A DNA stretch of 64,000 nt from Paenibacillus apiarius (GTDB lineage: Bacteria; Bacillota; Bacilli; Paenibacillales; Paenibacillaceae), in the NCBI RefSeq assembly GCF_017052585.1, contig NZ_JAFFHZ010000001.1, positions 2,956,501-3,020,500 of the forward strand, in the 5' to 3' direction. A program made the position numbers and the translations under genes. Of this stretch, positions 34,513-42,706 are shown one piece after another. Under the pieces are notes generated by a model. That model saw nothing but the letters and a program-made list of their open reading frames with translations, was not told the origin of the DNA and did no database searches. Numbering within the stretch: position 1 is the stretch's first letter; each line of letters starts with the position of its first letter.

Positions 34513-35361
34513 TTATTTTTCAAATATAATATTAATCCCTTCATTTTTTAAGTTTTCAACAAGGGCTTGAAATAACGGCCTGTTCCCTCGTTCTTCAAAA
34601 AAAGGCTCATCTCCCGAATATTCATTGCTTCTATATTTGATTTCTTTTTCCCAAGCCTGAACATCCAAACAATGTTCTGCTACTTTGTAATTTGTCCATA
34701 TTAGAGTAAATGGCGATACTGCCCCATAACCTCCATGTAAACAATCAATTAAGGAATTAAAATCAAAACCCAAATAGCCCCCTGGACCATTAATGGATTC
34801 TCCTAAAGCACAAAAAAATGAAGCATAGTCACTAATATGTGCACCATCTAAATAAAATGTCTCCTCTTTTGTTTCTTTGTTATCTATAAATACCTTATTT
34901 GGGTTATACTTGGTTACAACTTTTAACCAGGCTCTCCTCCCATTTTCATTAAGTTTTGCCCATTCGTTAATTTTAGATGGAGGGGAGTTTCGCCACAACT
35001 CCCAGATTTCAAGTTCTTCATTTGACACAATACTTTCTAATGAACCAATCAAACTAAGATCATATGGCGAGCTAGGAAAGCCCACCTTGTGATAGTATAT
35101 ATTGTCTTCGATTGCAAAAGAGCAATTTGCGAGAATATCCTTATTTTTATAAACCATGCATATATATACCAGTCTGCAAAAAGACTCTTTTCTTCGTACA
35201 ATATAATCTTTAAACTCATTACAAAAAATAAATTGTTTTAATAAAATTCGATGCTTTGAACTCTCATTTATATAACCTGAACCATCTAGTCCTGCTATAT
35301 CGTTACAATATCCAATTACTAGTTCACTGTCATCATCTAGAAGTGAGAACTTAAAATCCAA
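34513..35361 (-). CDS. Barstar-domain protein, probable toxin-immunity protein
   Basis: A 282-aa protein. The C-terminal third (residues about 168-280) reads TFYLDGAHISDYASFFCALG, GGYLGFDFNSLIDCLHGGYG, PFTLIWTNYKVAEHCLD: the barstar fold signature (LDG, YFG-N-aspartate/Leu-Cys region, nucleotide-free basic-RNase inhibitor). The N-terminal 160 aa (MDFKFSLLDDDSELVIGYCN) form a separate domain I do not recognise. Low GC and isolation beside Rhs and SLH debris suggest an orphan immunity gene of a polymorphic toxin locus. No cognate RNase toxin is seen next to it. Confidence 0.75.
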   Translation of the reverse strand: MDFKFSLLDDDSELVIGYCNDIAGLDGSGYINESSKHRILLKQFIFCNEFKDYIVRRKESFCRLVYICMVYKNKDILANCSFAIEDNIYYHKVGFPSSPYDLSLIGSLESIVSNEELEIWELWRNSPPSKINEWAKLNENGRRAWLKVVTKYNPNKVFIDNKETKEETFYLDGAHISDYASFFCALGESINGPGGYLGFDFNSLIDCLHGGYGAVSPFTLIWTNYKVAEHCLDVQAWEKEIKYRSNEYSGDEPFFEERGNRPLFQALVENLKNEGINIIFEK

Positions 35362-35388
35362 TTTACACTCCTCCTCAGTATCTATTAT

Positions 35389-36162
35389 TTAACTCCTCCA
35401 TCTGGAAACCAAGGAGAGGGGAATACCTTTGGTACGGAAGAGCATCCATTCTGGGTACCCGGCCAAGGTTGGGTAGAGGCAAGGCTTTTGAAGGCAGGAG
35501 ACCTGCTTCAGAATCCGGAAGGCAAACCGTATCCGATCGACCGGATCGAGATTAAGAACAATCTCATATTCCAACTTCTTCATGGGCAGCTTTTGGCGCT
35601 CTACTTCGGATAGCTCCTTTGATGCCTTCTTTCGTACTCGTCCATCTCGCAAAGCATCCTCGCCACCAGCTTCATACTTCTTTACCCACTGGTATACTTG
35701 CTGGTAAGAGACTTGATATTGGTTTGCTGTCTTCTGGTACTCGTGGTCATGGGCAAGACAATAAAGGACAATATCCACTCGTTCTTGCCAGGTTGTAGAC
35801 CGCCCCTTAGCCATAGCTTTCGCTCCCCTTACATAGGTTTTTAAGCTGCTATGACTATTATACTTCTTAATCCAATTACGGAGTTGGGTTCGAGACTTAC
35901 GGATAATTTGACTTTGTGATAATTCCCCGAATAGATAATTTTTGACCGCTTGAAGCTTGAGCTCTGCAGAATAACTTCTGTTGTGGGTCTGATGTTCCAA
36001 CCCTTCATATCCGTATAGTTCATAACGATCTCGCCATTCAATCAATGTAGTTGTTCCGATACCGTGCTTTTTGGCGGCGGTCTCTAATCCCATTTCACCA
36101 TTTTCAATTTCCTGTAACACCGCCAGTTTCTCTTGCACACTCCATTCTCTTGCACACTCCAT
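35389..36162 (-). pseudogene. IS3-family OrfA-type transposase, truncated or fused to debris
   Basis: A 257-aa frame. Residues 1-200 hold two helix-turn-helix units of an IS150/IS3 OrfA (KLAVLQEIENGEMGLETAAK, GIGTTTLIEWRDRYELYGYE, and QYQVSYQQVYQWVKKYEAGG). After about residue 205 (KLPMKKLEYE) the expected Leu-rich zipper is replaced by an unrelated tail, and no orfB follows downstream. The element is therefore 3'-truncated. The N-terminus shows a repeated Met-Glu-Cys-Ala-Arg-Glu-Trp coding segment (ACACTCCATTCTCTTGC twice near 36135-36165). Confidence 0.75.
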
Positions 36163-36179
36163 TCTCTTCTCATGACAAA

Positions 36180-36234
36180 GCTCCCCTTATAGTAGAAGGT
36201 TTTTATTATTTCACCTGTCTACTTTAAGGGGAGC
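36180..36234. repeat. 17-bp inverted repeat upstream of the IS3 remnant
   Basis: GCTCCCCTTATAGTAGA (36180-36196) is repeated in inverted form as TCTACTTTAAGGGGAGC (36218-36234) with one mismatch and 21 bp between. It may be the terminal region of the IS or its transcriptional hairpin. Followed by no T-run. Between here and 36430 nothing else is recognised. Confidence 0.65.
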
Positions 36235-36431
36235 GAGCATATCATAGCCTAACTCTTTGTCTCTTTGTTTGTCATTCTCCATGTTTGCTTCTATTTCGCT
36301 CAAGACTTAAGACCCAAAACAAAACTTACAGCAATTATAACGTTCAAGCTGATGGAATAACTAACACGTAACAATGCATATGCTGCTCAACTAATCATTT
36401 CATCTGTCGAGAACTCTTTCTCGACAAGCTG

Positions 36432-36457
36432 AGGCCTTCACTTTTAAGTGAAGGCCT
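36432..36457. terminator. Perfect 12-bp palindromic hairpin without T-run
   Basis: AGGCCTTCACTT and AAGTGAAGGCCT are perfectly complementary around TT. It lies 23 bp after the stop of the minus-strand gene at 36480, where a terminator is expected, but lacks a T-tract on either strand. Confidence 0.5.
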
Positions 36458-36479
36458 TAAGTGATATTTGGAATCTTAA

Positions 36480-37562
36480 CTATTTGACTGATTTGTAGAA
36501 TTGAATAATTAAACTAAATGTAGTTGGATAAGGTTGATTCAGTTCATTAATTCTATTCATATCAGCTATCATCTCTCGATTTCTGTTATTCGTAATTAAA
36601 ACGTAAAACTCTTTGTCAGGCGCATTTATTTCCTCCAAGAGAGATTCTTCGAAATCAATTTCCGTTTTGTACCCTTTAATTACGTCTATATTTTCTATAA
36701 CCCTTTCTATTTTTCCATCTTGATCGATAAATATTATATCGATTTTTGTGCTAAAAGAAATAGCATCAAGTATCATTCTTTGAGGGGGATTCGTTGCAAT
36801 AAAGTTAGTACTTTTGTTCCTTATTGTCAGTTCGTTCCTTTTATTATCGTACAGTTTGGGAAAAGGAAAAACAGATATACTAGGGTCATTAAGAAGTTCC
36901 TGATTTATATCTAAATTATCATGGACTGCAGCAGCATTTATTTTATCAAATTCGTTGGAATTTAGGATTGCGTATCTTGAGACAGCTAAATAAGATCCGT
37001 CATAATGTTTTTCAGAATGAATAGGGATTACTGTTAGTTCTTCATTGCTTTGAATATCCCACATTATTTCTAATGGTATTATGGTTGCAGATTTTTCTTT
37101 GTAATTAATGGTTACTGTAGAATACCATTGACTATCTTCAGGTGACTTAATTAGAGCAGTTTTATTGCCTTGAAGGAATATTAACTTTATAGTTCCACCA
37201 TTCAATTTCGTATCAACAATAAACTCGCCCTTAATGATATTGCTCTGATTAGAATTTATGTAATACGAATAAGAATCATCGCCAGGTAATTTGATTTTCC
37301 TTTCCAACTCTTTATCTATTTGGAATTTATGGGCATATGAATACATTGTTGAGTGACTAACCACCTTTTCTGATTTAGATAATAGCGGGTGTTGGTCTTT
37401 TAAAACTATTTTTTCTGATTCAGATACAATTTTCCCATTGAATTGTTTCGTGTTCAATGAAGTATCTTTACTCTGATATATAAAATATATAGTTAAAGAG
37501 AGTATTACTATCAAGCCTAGGCAGGCTATTTTTATTTTTCGATCTTTTCTAGAGAGTTTCAT
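36480..37562 (-). CDS. Uncharacterised membrane-anchored protein
   Basis: A 360-aa protein, not recognised. One N-terminal membrane helix after a basic start (KIKIACLGLIVILSLTIYFI, residues about 9-28), then a large extracytoplasmic domain rich in Ile/Lys/Asn with no catalytic motif I can name. GGAG precedes the ATG at 37562; an in-frame ATG lies 12 bp upstream. It follows the secreted-protein gene at 37640 in the same direction with a 77-bp gap, so the two may form a unit. Markedly AT-rich compared with the flanking operons, suggesting transfer. Confidence 0.7.
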   Translation of the reverse strand: MKLSRKDRKIKIACLGLIVILSLTIYFIYQSKDTSLNTKQFNGKIVSESEKIVLKDQHPLLSKSEKVVSHSTMYSYAHKFQIDKELERKIKLPGDDSYSYYINSNQSNIIKGEFIVDTKLNGGTIKLIFLQGNKTALIKSPEDSQWYSTVTINYKEKSATIIPLEIMWDIQSNEELTVIPIHSEKHYDGSYLAVSRYAILNSNEFDKINAAAVHDNLDINQELLNDPSISVFPFPKLYDNKRNELTIRNKSTNFIATNPPQRMILDAISFSTKIDIIFIDQDGKIERVIENIDVIKGYKTEIDFEESLLEEINAPDKEFYVLITNNRNREMIADMNRINELNQPYPTTFSLIIQFYKSVK

Positions 37563-37639
37563 AATATGCTCCATGATGTAAATTTAATATGGATGGCAGT
37601 ATGCCATCCATGATATTTATTAATCGGATTAGAGATTTA

Positions 37640-38179
37640 TTAATAAGGTCCTCCACTATACTGAACACTTGCTAGGGTTTTCTCTTCAAATAGAACACCG
37701 TCATGTGTTGCAGTGTGGTAGGAGATAGTTTCGTATCTTCCGGGAGAAGCTTGGAACTTACTAACATGAGAAAAAGCTGTACCGTATGCCAAAGACCAGC
37801 CTTTCGAACCAGTGTCAACTAATTCAGGTTGTTGGAACACCATGATATACCAGAGAGATGCTGTTGCTGAAGTAACAGTTGTGATCACCCTTCCTTTTGT
37901 TGTTCCAGTACCAAGGACGGCACCAACACCGTTTTCAGCTGTACTTTTTCCAACAGCAAGATTTTGAAACTGAGAGTTCGCAGCCGAAGCAAATGAATTG
38001 ATTGGTATTTCGTCAGTAGACTCAGGCAGTCCTTTTTCATACCGAATTACTGGAGTATAGTTTACAGTTAAATCTTTAGCTACCTGTGTTTCAGCTGGAT
38101 TAGCCAATGCAGTTCCTGGTAAGGCTAGTGACAATAAGAGAAGTGCAGTAAGTGATTGTTTCAAGAATCTCATTTTCAT
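37640..38179 (-). CDS. Uncharacterised small secreted protein
   Basis: A 179-aa protein with a clear Sec signal peptide (LTALLLLSLALPGTALANPA, cleavage after ALA). The mature 150 aa have no Cys, many Ser/Thr/Gly, and no motif I recognise. Upstream of the ATG there is only a weak AGG. Lies directly before the membrane-anchored gene at 36480-37562; together they may act at the cell surface, the anchored protein perhaps as partner or immunity factor, which is speculation. Confidence 0.7.
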   Translation of the reverse strand: MKMRFLKQSLTALLLLSLALPGTALANPAETQVAKDLTVNYTPVIRYEKGLPESTDEIPINSFASAANSQFQNLAVGKSTAENGVGAVLGTGTTKGRVITTVTSATASLWYIMVFQQPELVDTGSKGWSLAYGTAFSHVSKFQASPGRYETISYHTATHDGVLFEEKTLASVQYSGGPY

Positions 38180-38440
38180 TAATTTACCTACATTTGAATA
38201 ATTTTGTTAACAACACTGCGAATGCTACAGGAATATATACCATTTATACAGTTATTAAATGGAAAATACATAAAATAGTAAAAAAGTACAAGACTCGTTA
38301 AATCTGTTCAGTTTATCGAAATAAATCCCCTCGTATACGTACGCATCGCATATTCCCAGCAGTTAACCCATGATACATTTCCAGACGGGAAGAGCGTCAC
38401 GTGACAGAGAAACGGTGCGCGATTTGGAGAAAGGAATCTC

Positions 38441-38506
38441 TTGAATATTTTGGAAAACTAATCTATAGTGATTATAACGTCAACATACTATCCGGTCGGT
38501 ATGTTG
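38441..38506 (+). promoter_or_regulatory. Promoter and TetR-type operator of the acyl-CoA operon
   Basis: -35 TTGAAT (38441-38446), 17-bp spacer, -10 TATAGT (38464-38469). Starting 11 bp after the -10 there is a perfect inverted repeat CAACATAC (38481-38488) and GTATGTTG (38499-38506) separated by 10 bp that include CCGGTCGGT, the kind of core seen in many TetR-family operators. Its position across the start of transcription suits repression. The TetR gene at the end of the operon is the natural ligand-responsive repressor (inference). Confidence 0.75.
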
Positions 38507-38526
38507 GTCGAAGGGAGGAAATTTCA

Positions 38527-39753
38527 ATGAACTTTGATTACTCCAAGAAGGTGCAGTCCTTGCAGACATCGTTGCTGGAATTCATGAATGAAGTGGTATA
38601 TCCGAATGAAAAGACGTACGAAGAGCAGTTGCATCAGGCCGGCAGCAGGTGGACGGTTCCGCCAATTATGGAGCAGATGAAGCAGCAGGCCAAGCAAGCC
38701 GGACTCTGGAACTTGTTCTTGCCGGACAGCGAATACGGTGCGGGCCTTACCAATCTAGAATACGCGCCGCTGTGCGAAATTATGGGTAGTTCGCTTATCG
38801 CGCCCGAAGTATTCAACTGTTCGGCACCGGATACGGGAAATATGGAGGTCCTCGTTCGGTACGGCACTCGGGAGCAGAAGGATAAATGGCTCGTTCCTTT
38901 GCTGGAAGGGGAAATCCGTTCATGCTTCTCCATGACGGAACCGGATGTCGCGTCATCGGATGCGACGAATATCGAAGCGACCATTGAGCGTAACGGCAAT
39001 GAGTACGTCGTGACCGGACGCAAATGGTGGTCTTCGGGTGCGGGCGATCCACGCTGCAAGGTCGCGATCGTGATGGGGAAGACCGATCCGAGCGCGCCGC
39101 TCTACGAGCAGCAGTCGATGATTCTGGTGCCCATGGATGCGCCCGGTGTCCGGGTTGACCGCATGCTTCAAGTGTTCGGATATGATCATGCGCCGCACGG
39201 TCATGCGGAGATTGAGTATGACCAAGTGCATGTGCCTGCCGATTCGATCCTGTGGGAAGCAGGCAAGGGATTTGCCATTGCGCAAGGACGATTGGGACCG
39301 GGACGCATCCATCATTGCATGCGTCTCATAGGTGCGGCCGAGCGGGCGCTCGAGCAGCTGTGCAAGCGTGTTCGGCAGCGCATGGCATTCGGCAAGCCGC
39401 TTGCCAAGCAGGGCGTAATTCAAGATTGGATTGCCGCTTCGCGCATCGATATCGAGCAAGCGCGCCTGCTGACGCTGAAAGCGGCTTATATGATGGACAC
39501 TGTGGGGAATAAGGCAGCGAAGGCGGAGATTGCCATGATTAAAGTGGTAGCGCCCAATATGGCGTTGCAGGTGCTGGATCGGGCCATTCAGGCGCTGGGC
39601 GCCGCCGGTGTCAGCGAAGACTTCCCGCTCGCTGCGCATTGGGCCAATGCGAGAACGCTGCGTCTGGCGGACGGCCCGGACGAAGTGCACAAAGCCGCTA
39701 TCGCCAAGCTTGAGCTGAGAAAATACGAGGACTTGAAAGCGGTTACGGTCTAA
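38527..39753 (+). CDS. Acyl-CoA dehydrogenase, ACAD10/11-like
   Basis: A 408-aa flavoprotein. [20 protein letters not shown] is the FAD/acyl-CoA site motif; [15 protein letters not shown] and [20 protein letters not shown], then [19 protein letters not shown], match the ACAD10/ACAD11 branch rather than short/medium-chain dehydrogenases. Where those have the catalytic Glu (YEGT), this protein has [14 protein letters not shown]10/11 and bacterial LvaC act on 4-phosphorylated acyl-CoA, eliminating phosphate. GGGAGG precedes ATG 38527; the frame extends to 38401 without support. First gene of the operon. Confidence 0.88.
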   Translation: MNFDYSKKVQSLQTSLLEFMNEVVYPNEKTYEEQLHQAGSRWTVPPIMEQMKQQAKQAGLWNLFLPDSEYGAGLTNLEYAPLCEIMGSSLIAPEVFNCSAPDTGNMEVLVRYGTREQKDKWLVPLLEGEIRSCFSMTEPDVASSDATNIEATIERNGNEYVVTGRKWWSSGAGDPRCKVAIVMGKTDPSAPLYEQQSMILVPMDAPGVRVDRMLQVFGYDHAPHGHAEIEYDQVHVPADSILWEAGKGFAIAQGRLGPGRIHHCMRLIGAAERALEQLCKRVRQRMAFGKPLAKQGVIQDWIAASRIDIEQARLLTLKAAYMMDTVGNKAAKAEIAMIKVVAPNMALQVLDRAIQALGAAGVSEDFPLAAHWANARTLRLADGPDEVHKAAIAKLELRKYEDLKAVTV

Positions 39754-39797
39754 ATGAATCTGTATATCAGCGTCGTAGCTGAGAGGGGGGACGGAGG

Positions 39798-40574
39798 ATG
39801 AACGCCACACAATTATTTGATTTGACGGGCAGAACCGCGATTGTTACTGGCGGCGGCCGCGGACTCGGGGCACAGATTGCCCAAGGGCTGGCCGAAGCAG
39901 GGGCCAATCTTGTCCTGTGCTCGCGGAATGTGGAGACTTGCGAGGAGACCGTAACGCGGATTCAACAGGACACGGGCGTGTCATGCGCGGCTATGGCTTG
40001 CGACGTCAGGAATCCTGAAGATGTGCGGAGAGTTGTGGAACAGACGGCAGCAACGTTCGGGCGCATCGACATTCTCGTTAATAATAGCGGCGCCTCATGG
40101 GGTGCGCCCGCGGTCGATATGCCGCTGGAAGCCTGGAACAAAGTCATGGACATTAACGTGACCGGCACGTTCTTAATGTCGCAGGCGGTTGGCCGGGTCA
40201 TGATCGAACAGAACGGCGGCAAGATTATCAACATTGCTTCCATAGCTGGGCTGAGCGGAACCGATCCGAAGTGGCTGGACGCTGTCGGCTACAGCGCGAG
40301 CAAGGGAGCTGTCATCGCGTTTACGAGAGATTTGGCGGTCAAGTGGGGCAAGCATAATATTAACATCAATGCGATTGCGCCCGGTTTCTTCCCGACCAAG
40401 ATGACCCGGGAGATCCTTCATCAGGGAGGCGAACAGATACTCAGCCTCACTCCGCTGGGGCGTCTCGGCTCTGACAGCGATCTTAAAGGCAGCGCCGTAT
40501 TTCTGGCATCAGACGCTTCCAATTACATGACTGGCGCAGTGCTGACGGTTGATGGAGGCATGTCGGCAATGTAG
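39798..40574 (+). CDS. Short-chain dehydrogenase/reductase (SDR)
   Basis: A 258-aa classical SDR: cofactor loop TGGGRGLGAQIA, NNSGA strand, catalytic Ser/Tyr/Lys in NIASIAGLSG and GYSASKGAVIAFTRDLA, and a typical C-terminus MTGAVLTVDGGMS. GAGGGGGGACGGAGG lies before the ATG. In this operon it could oxidise a hydroxyacyl-CoA or interconvert 4-keto and 4-hydroxy acyl groups, as LvaD does in Pseudomonas; specificity is not deducible. Confidence 0.92.
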   Translation: MNATQLFDLTGRTAIVTGGGRGLGAQIAQGLAEAGANLVLCSRNVETCEETVTRIQQDTGVSCAAMACDVRNPEDVRRVVEQTAATFGRIDILVNNSGASWGAPAVDMPLEAWNKVMDINVTGTFLMSQAVGRVMIEQNGGKIINIASIAGLSGTDPKWLDAVGYSASKGAVIAFTRDLAVKWGKHNININAIAPGFFPTKMTREILHQGGEQILSLTPLGRLGSDSDLKGSAVFLASDASNYMTGAVLTVDGGMSAM

Positions 40575-40652
40575 CTTCGTATTAGAACAACGGCACCATT
40601 TCTTCGGCCATGGTTGATAAGCAATCATACGATAAGGGGGCTTGCATGAACG

Positions 40653-41738
40653 ATGTCCAAGCAAGAAGCATTACCGAAGGACACGATTCCCGTTCGCAAG
40701 GGCGAAGAACTGAATTTCGCTGCGCTTGAGACGTATTTGCGGGAGCATCTGGACATTCCGCCTGGCGGTTCGATGGCAGTCGAACAGTTCGGGGCGGGTC
40801 ATTCCAACCTAACCTATCAAATTTGCATGGGAGAGTGGCAGGCGGTTGTGCGTCGTCCTCCTTTCGGCCCAGTTGCGCCCAAAGCGCACGACATGGAGCG
40901 CGAATACACCATCCTCGACCGGCTGCATCCATTTTTTTCGCTCGCTCCCCGTCCGTATTTATACTGCGAGGACATCTCGGTTATCGGCAGTCCGTTCTTC
41001 GTTATGGAGAGGCGGCACGGAGTCATTTTGGATCAAAGCTTTCCGCCGCATGTGAAATATACGCCCGAGTTGGGGAGAAAAATTTCCGAGGCGATGGTGG
41101 CAACACTCGTGCAGCTGCACGAGGTGCCTTACCAAGAGACGAACCTGACAGCGATTAGCCAACCGGACGGTTTTATGCGGCGGCAAGTCCATGGCTGGGT
41201 GGAACGGTATGAGCGCGCCAAGACAGAGGAGATTCCGGAAGCGGAGCAGCTTAAAAAGTGGCTGATCGACTCGCTGCCGGCTTCGCAGTCTCCGACCGTC
41301 ATTCACTATGATTACAAGCTGAACAATGTGATGTTTTCCGGCAGCAATATGAGCGAAATGACCGGCGTGTTCGACTGGGAGATGGCGACGGTTGGCGATC
41401 CGATGGCCGATGTCGGCGCTGCGCTCAGTTATTGGTTCGAGCAAGACGATCCGCCGGAGCTGCTGCGCGGATTGGGGCATCTTCCGTTGACGATTCAGCC
41501 GGGATTTATGTCGCGGGACGAATTTCTGGAAGCTTATGCGGCACGAAGCGGACGTGATGTGTCCGACGTTCATTACTATTTGACGTTTGCCTATTTCAAG
41601 CTGGCCGTTATCTGTCAGCAAATTTATTACCGTTGGAAAAAGGGGCAGACGAAGGATGGGCGGTTTGCCCGCTTCAATGAAACCGTGCAAGCGCTGGTTG
41701 CGCATGCTTTGCGGCAGACTGAACGGCGGGAACGGTAG
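40653..41738 (+). CDS. APH-family kinase, ACAD10/11- or LvaA-like
   Basis: A 361-aa phosphotransferase. EQFGAGHSNLTYQICMGE (P-loop-like start of the kinase fold), catalytic VIHYDYKLNNVMF near residue 217, metal-binding GVFDWEMATVGDPMADVG near 245. It resembles the kinase domain fused to ACAD in mammalian ACAD10/11 and LvaA of the Pseudomonas levulinate pathway, which phosphorylates 4-hydroxyacyl-CoA. Adjacent to the matching dehydrogenase gene. A drug-resistance role is unlikely in this setting. Start ATG 40653; GGGGG 12 bp upstream is the only ribosome-site candidate. Confidence 0.85.
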   Translation: MSKQEALPKDTIPVRKGEELNFAALETYLREHLDIPPGGSMAVEQFGAGHSNLTYQICMGEWQAVVRRPPFGPVAPKAHDMEREYTILDRLHPFFSLAPRPYLYCEDISVIGSPFFVMERRHGVILDQSFPPHVKYTPELGRKISEAMVATLVQLHEVPYQETNLTAISQPDGFMRRQVHGWVERYERAKTEEIPEAEQLKKWLIDSLPASQSPTVIHYDYKLNNVMFSGSNMSEMTGVFDWEMATVGDPMADVGAALSYWFEQDDPPELLRGLGHLPLTIQPGFMSRDEFLEAYAARSGRDVSDVHYYLTFAYFKLAVICQQIYYRWKKGQTKDGRFARFNETVQALVAHALRQTERRER

Positions 41739-41860
41739 GCAAACGCGTTGTCCAACATAGATGGGCAGGATGCAAACGATGAATGCATATTCCTAACGGC
41801 TCTTCTGAGATACGAGGTTTGCTTGCGAAAAAAATGAAAACGAAGGAGGTTTGAACGAAT

Positions 41861-42640
41861 ATGGGTAACGAACATTTGCTGGCACATAAGGATGGGCATG
41901 TCCTGTCACTGAAATTAAACCGTCCGGAGGCGCTGAATGCGTTCAGTCCGCCGATGATTCTGGGATTAATCGAGGCGTTGGAAGAGGCGAGAGCGGACGC
42001 GGACATTCGGGTCATCTGCATTTCGGGTGCGGGACGTTCCTTCAGTGCGGGCGGAGACGTGAAGACGATGGGCGATGCGACCCCCGAGACCGTATACGAT
42101 CATATCGGAATGCTTAATAAGTTAATCCAATTCATCAAGGAAATTGAGAAGCCTGTCATTGCGGTTGTGCATGGATTTGCGGCTGGTGCGGGTTTTAACT
42201 TGGCATTGGCGTGCGATTTGATTTTGGCGGCGAATGGCAGCAAATTTACGATGAGCTTTGCTCAAGTGGGACTGATTTCCGATGGCGGAGGACTCTTCTT
42301 CTTGCCGCATTTGATCGGAATACACCGGGCCAAAGAGCTGTTATTCAGCGCAGAGCCGATTGAGGCGGAATATGCGCACCGCATCGGCATCGTCAATCGG
42401 CTGTATCCGCTTGAAGAATTGGAGGCAGGCGCCATGCAGTACGCCTCTCGCTTGGCAAAGGGGCCTAGCAAGGCATACGGAATGATCAAAAAAATTGCCG
42501 ATCAGTCATTAACGTCCAGCTTGGCTCATATTCTTGAGCGGGAGCGGACTGCACAGGCGATGATGGTTACGACCGAAGACCACCGGGAAGGGGTGCAGGC
42601 GTTTACAGAAAAGCGGCAACCGTCATTTAAAGGCCGCTAG
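41861..42640 (+). CDS. Enoyl-CoA hydratase/isomerase family protein
   Basis: A 259-aa crotonase-fold protein. SGAGRSFSAGGDVKTM and HGFAAGAGFNLALACDL give the two oxyanion-hole segments. The catalytic loop reads FAQVGLISDGGGLFFLPHLI, with Asp where hydratases carry Glu, as in PaaG-like enoyl-CoA isomerases, so it may be an isomerase rather than a hydratase. GAAGGAGG precedes the ATG. Fourth structural gene of the operon; would process the enoyl-CoA left after phosphate elimination. Confidence 0.85.
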   Translation: MGNEHLLAHKDGHVLSLKLNRPEALNAFSPPMILGLIEALEEARADADIRVICISGAGRSFSAGGDVKTMGDATPETVYDHIGMLNKLIQFIKEIEKPVIAVVHGFAAGAGFNLALACDLILAANGSKFTMSFAQVGLISDGGGLFFLPHLIGIHRAKELLFSAEPIEAEYAHRIGIVNRLYPLEELEAGAMQYASRLAKGPSKAYGMIKKIADQSLTSSLAHILERERTAQAMMVTTEDHREGVQAFTEKRQPSFKGR

Positions 42641-42706
42641 CAGAACGGCTCTATCTGTTGGCAGTTCCAGAGATTTCGAGATTCGTATGAATGAGGAGGC
42701 GAATTT

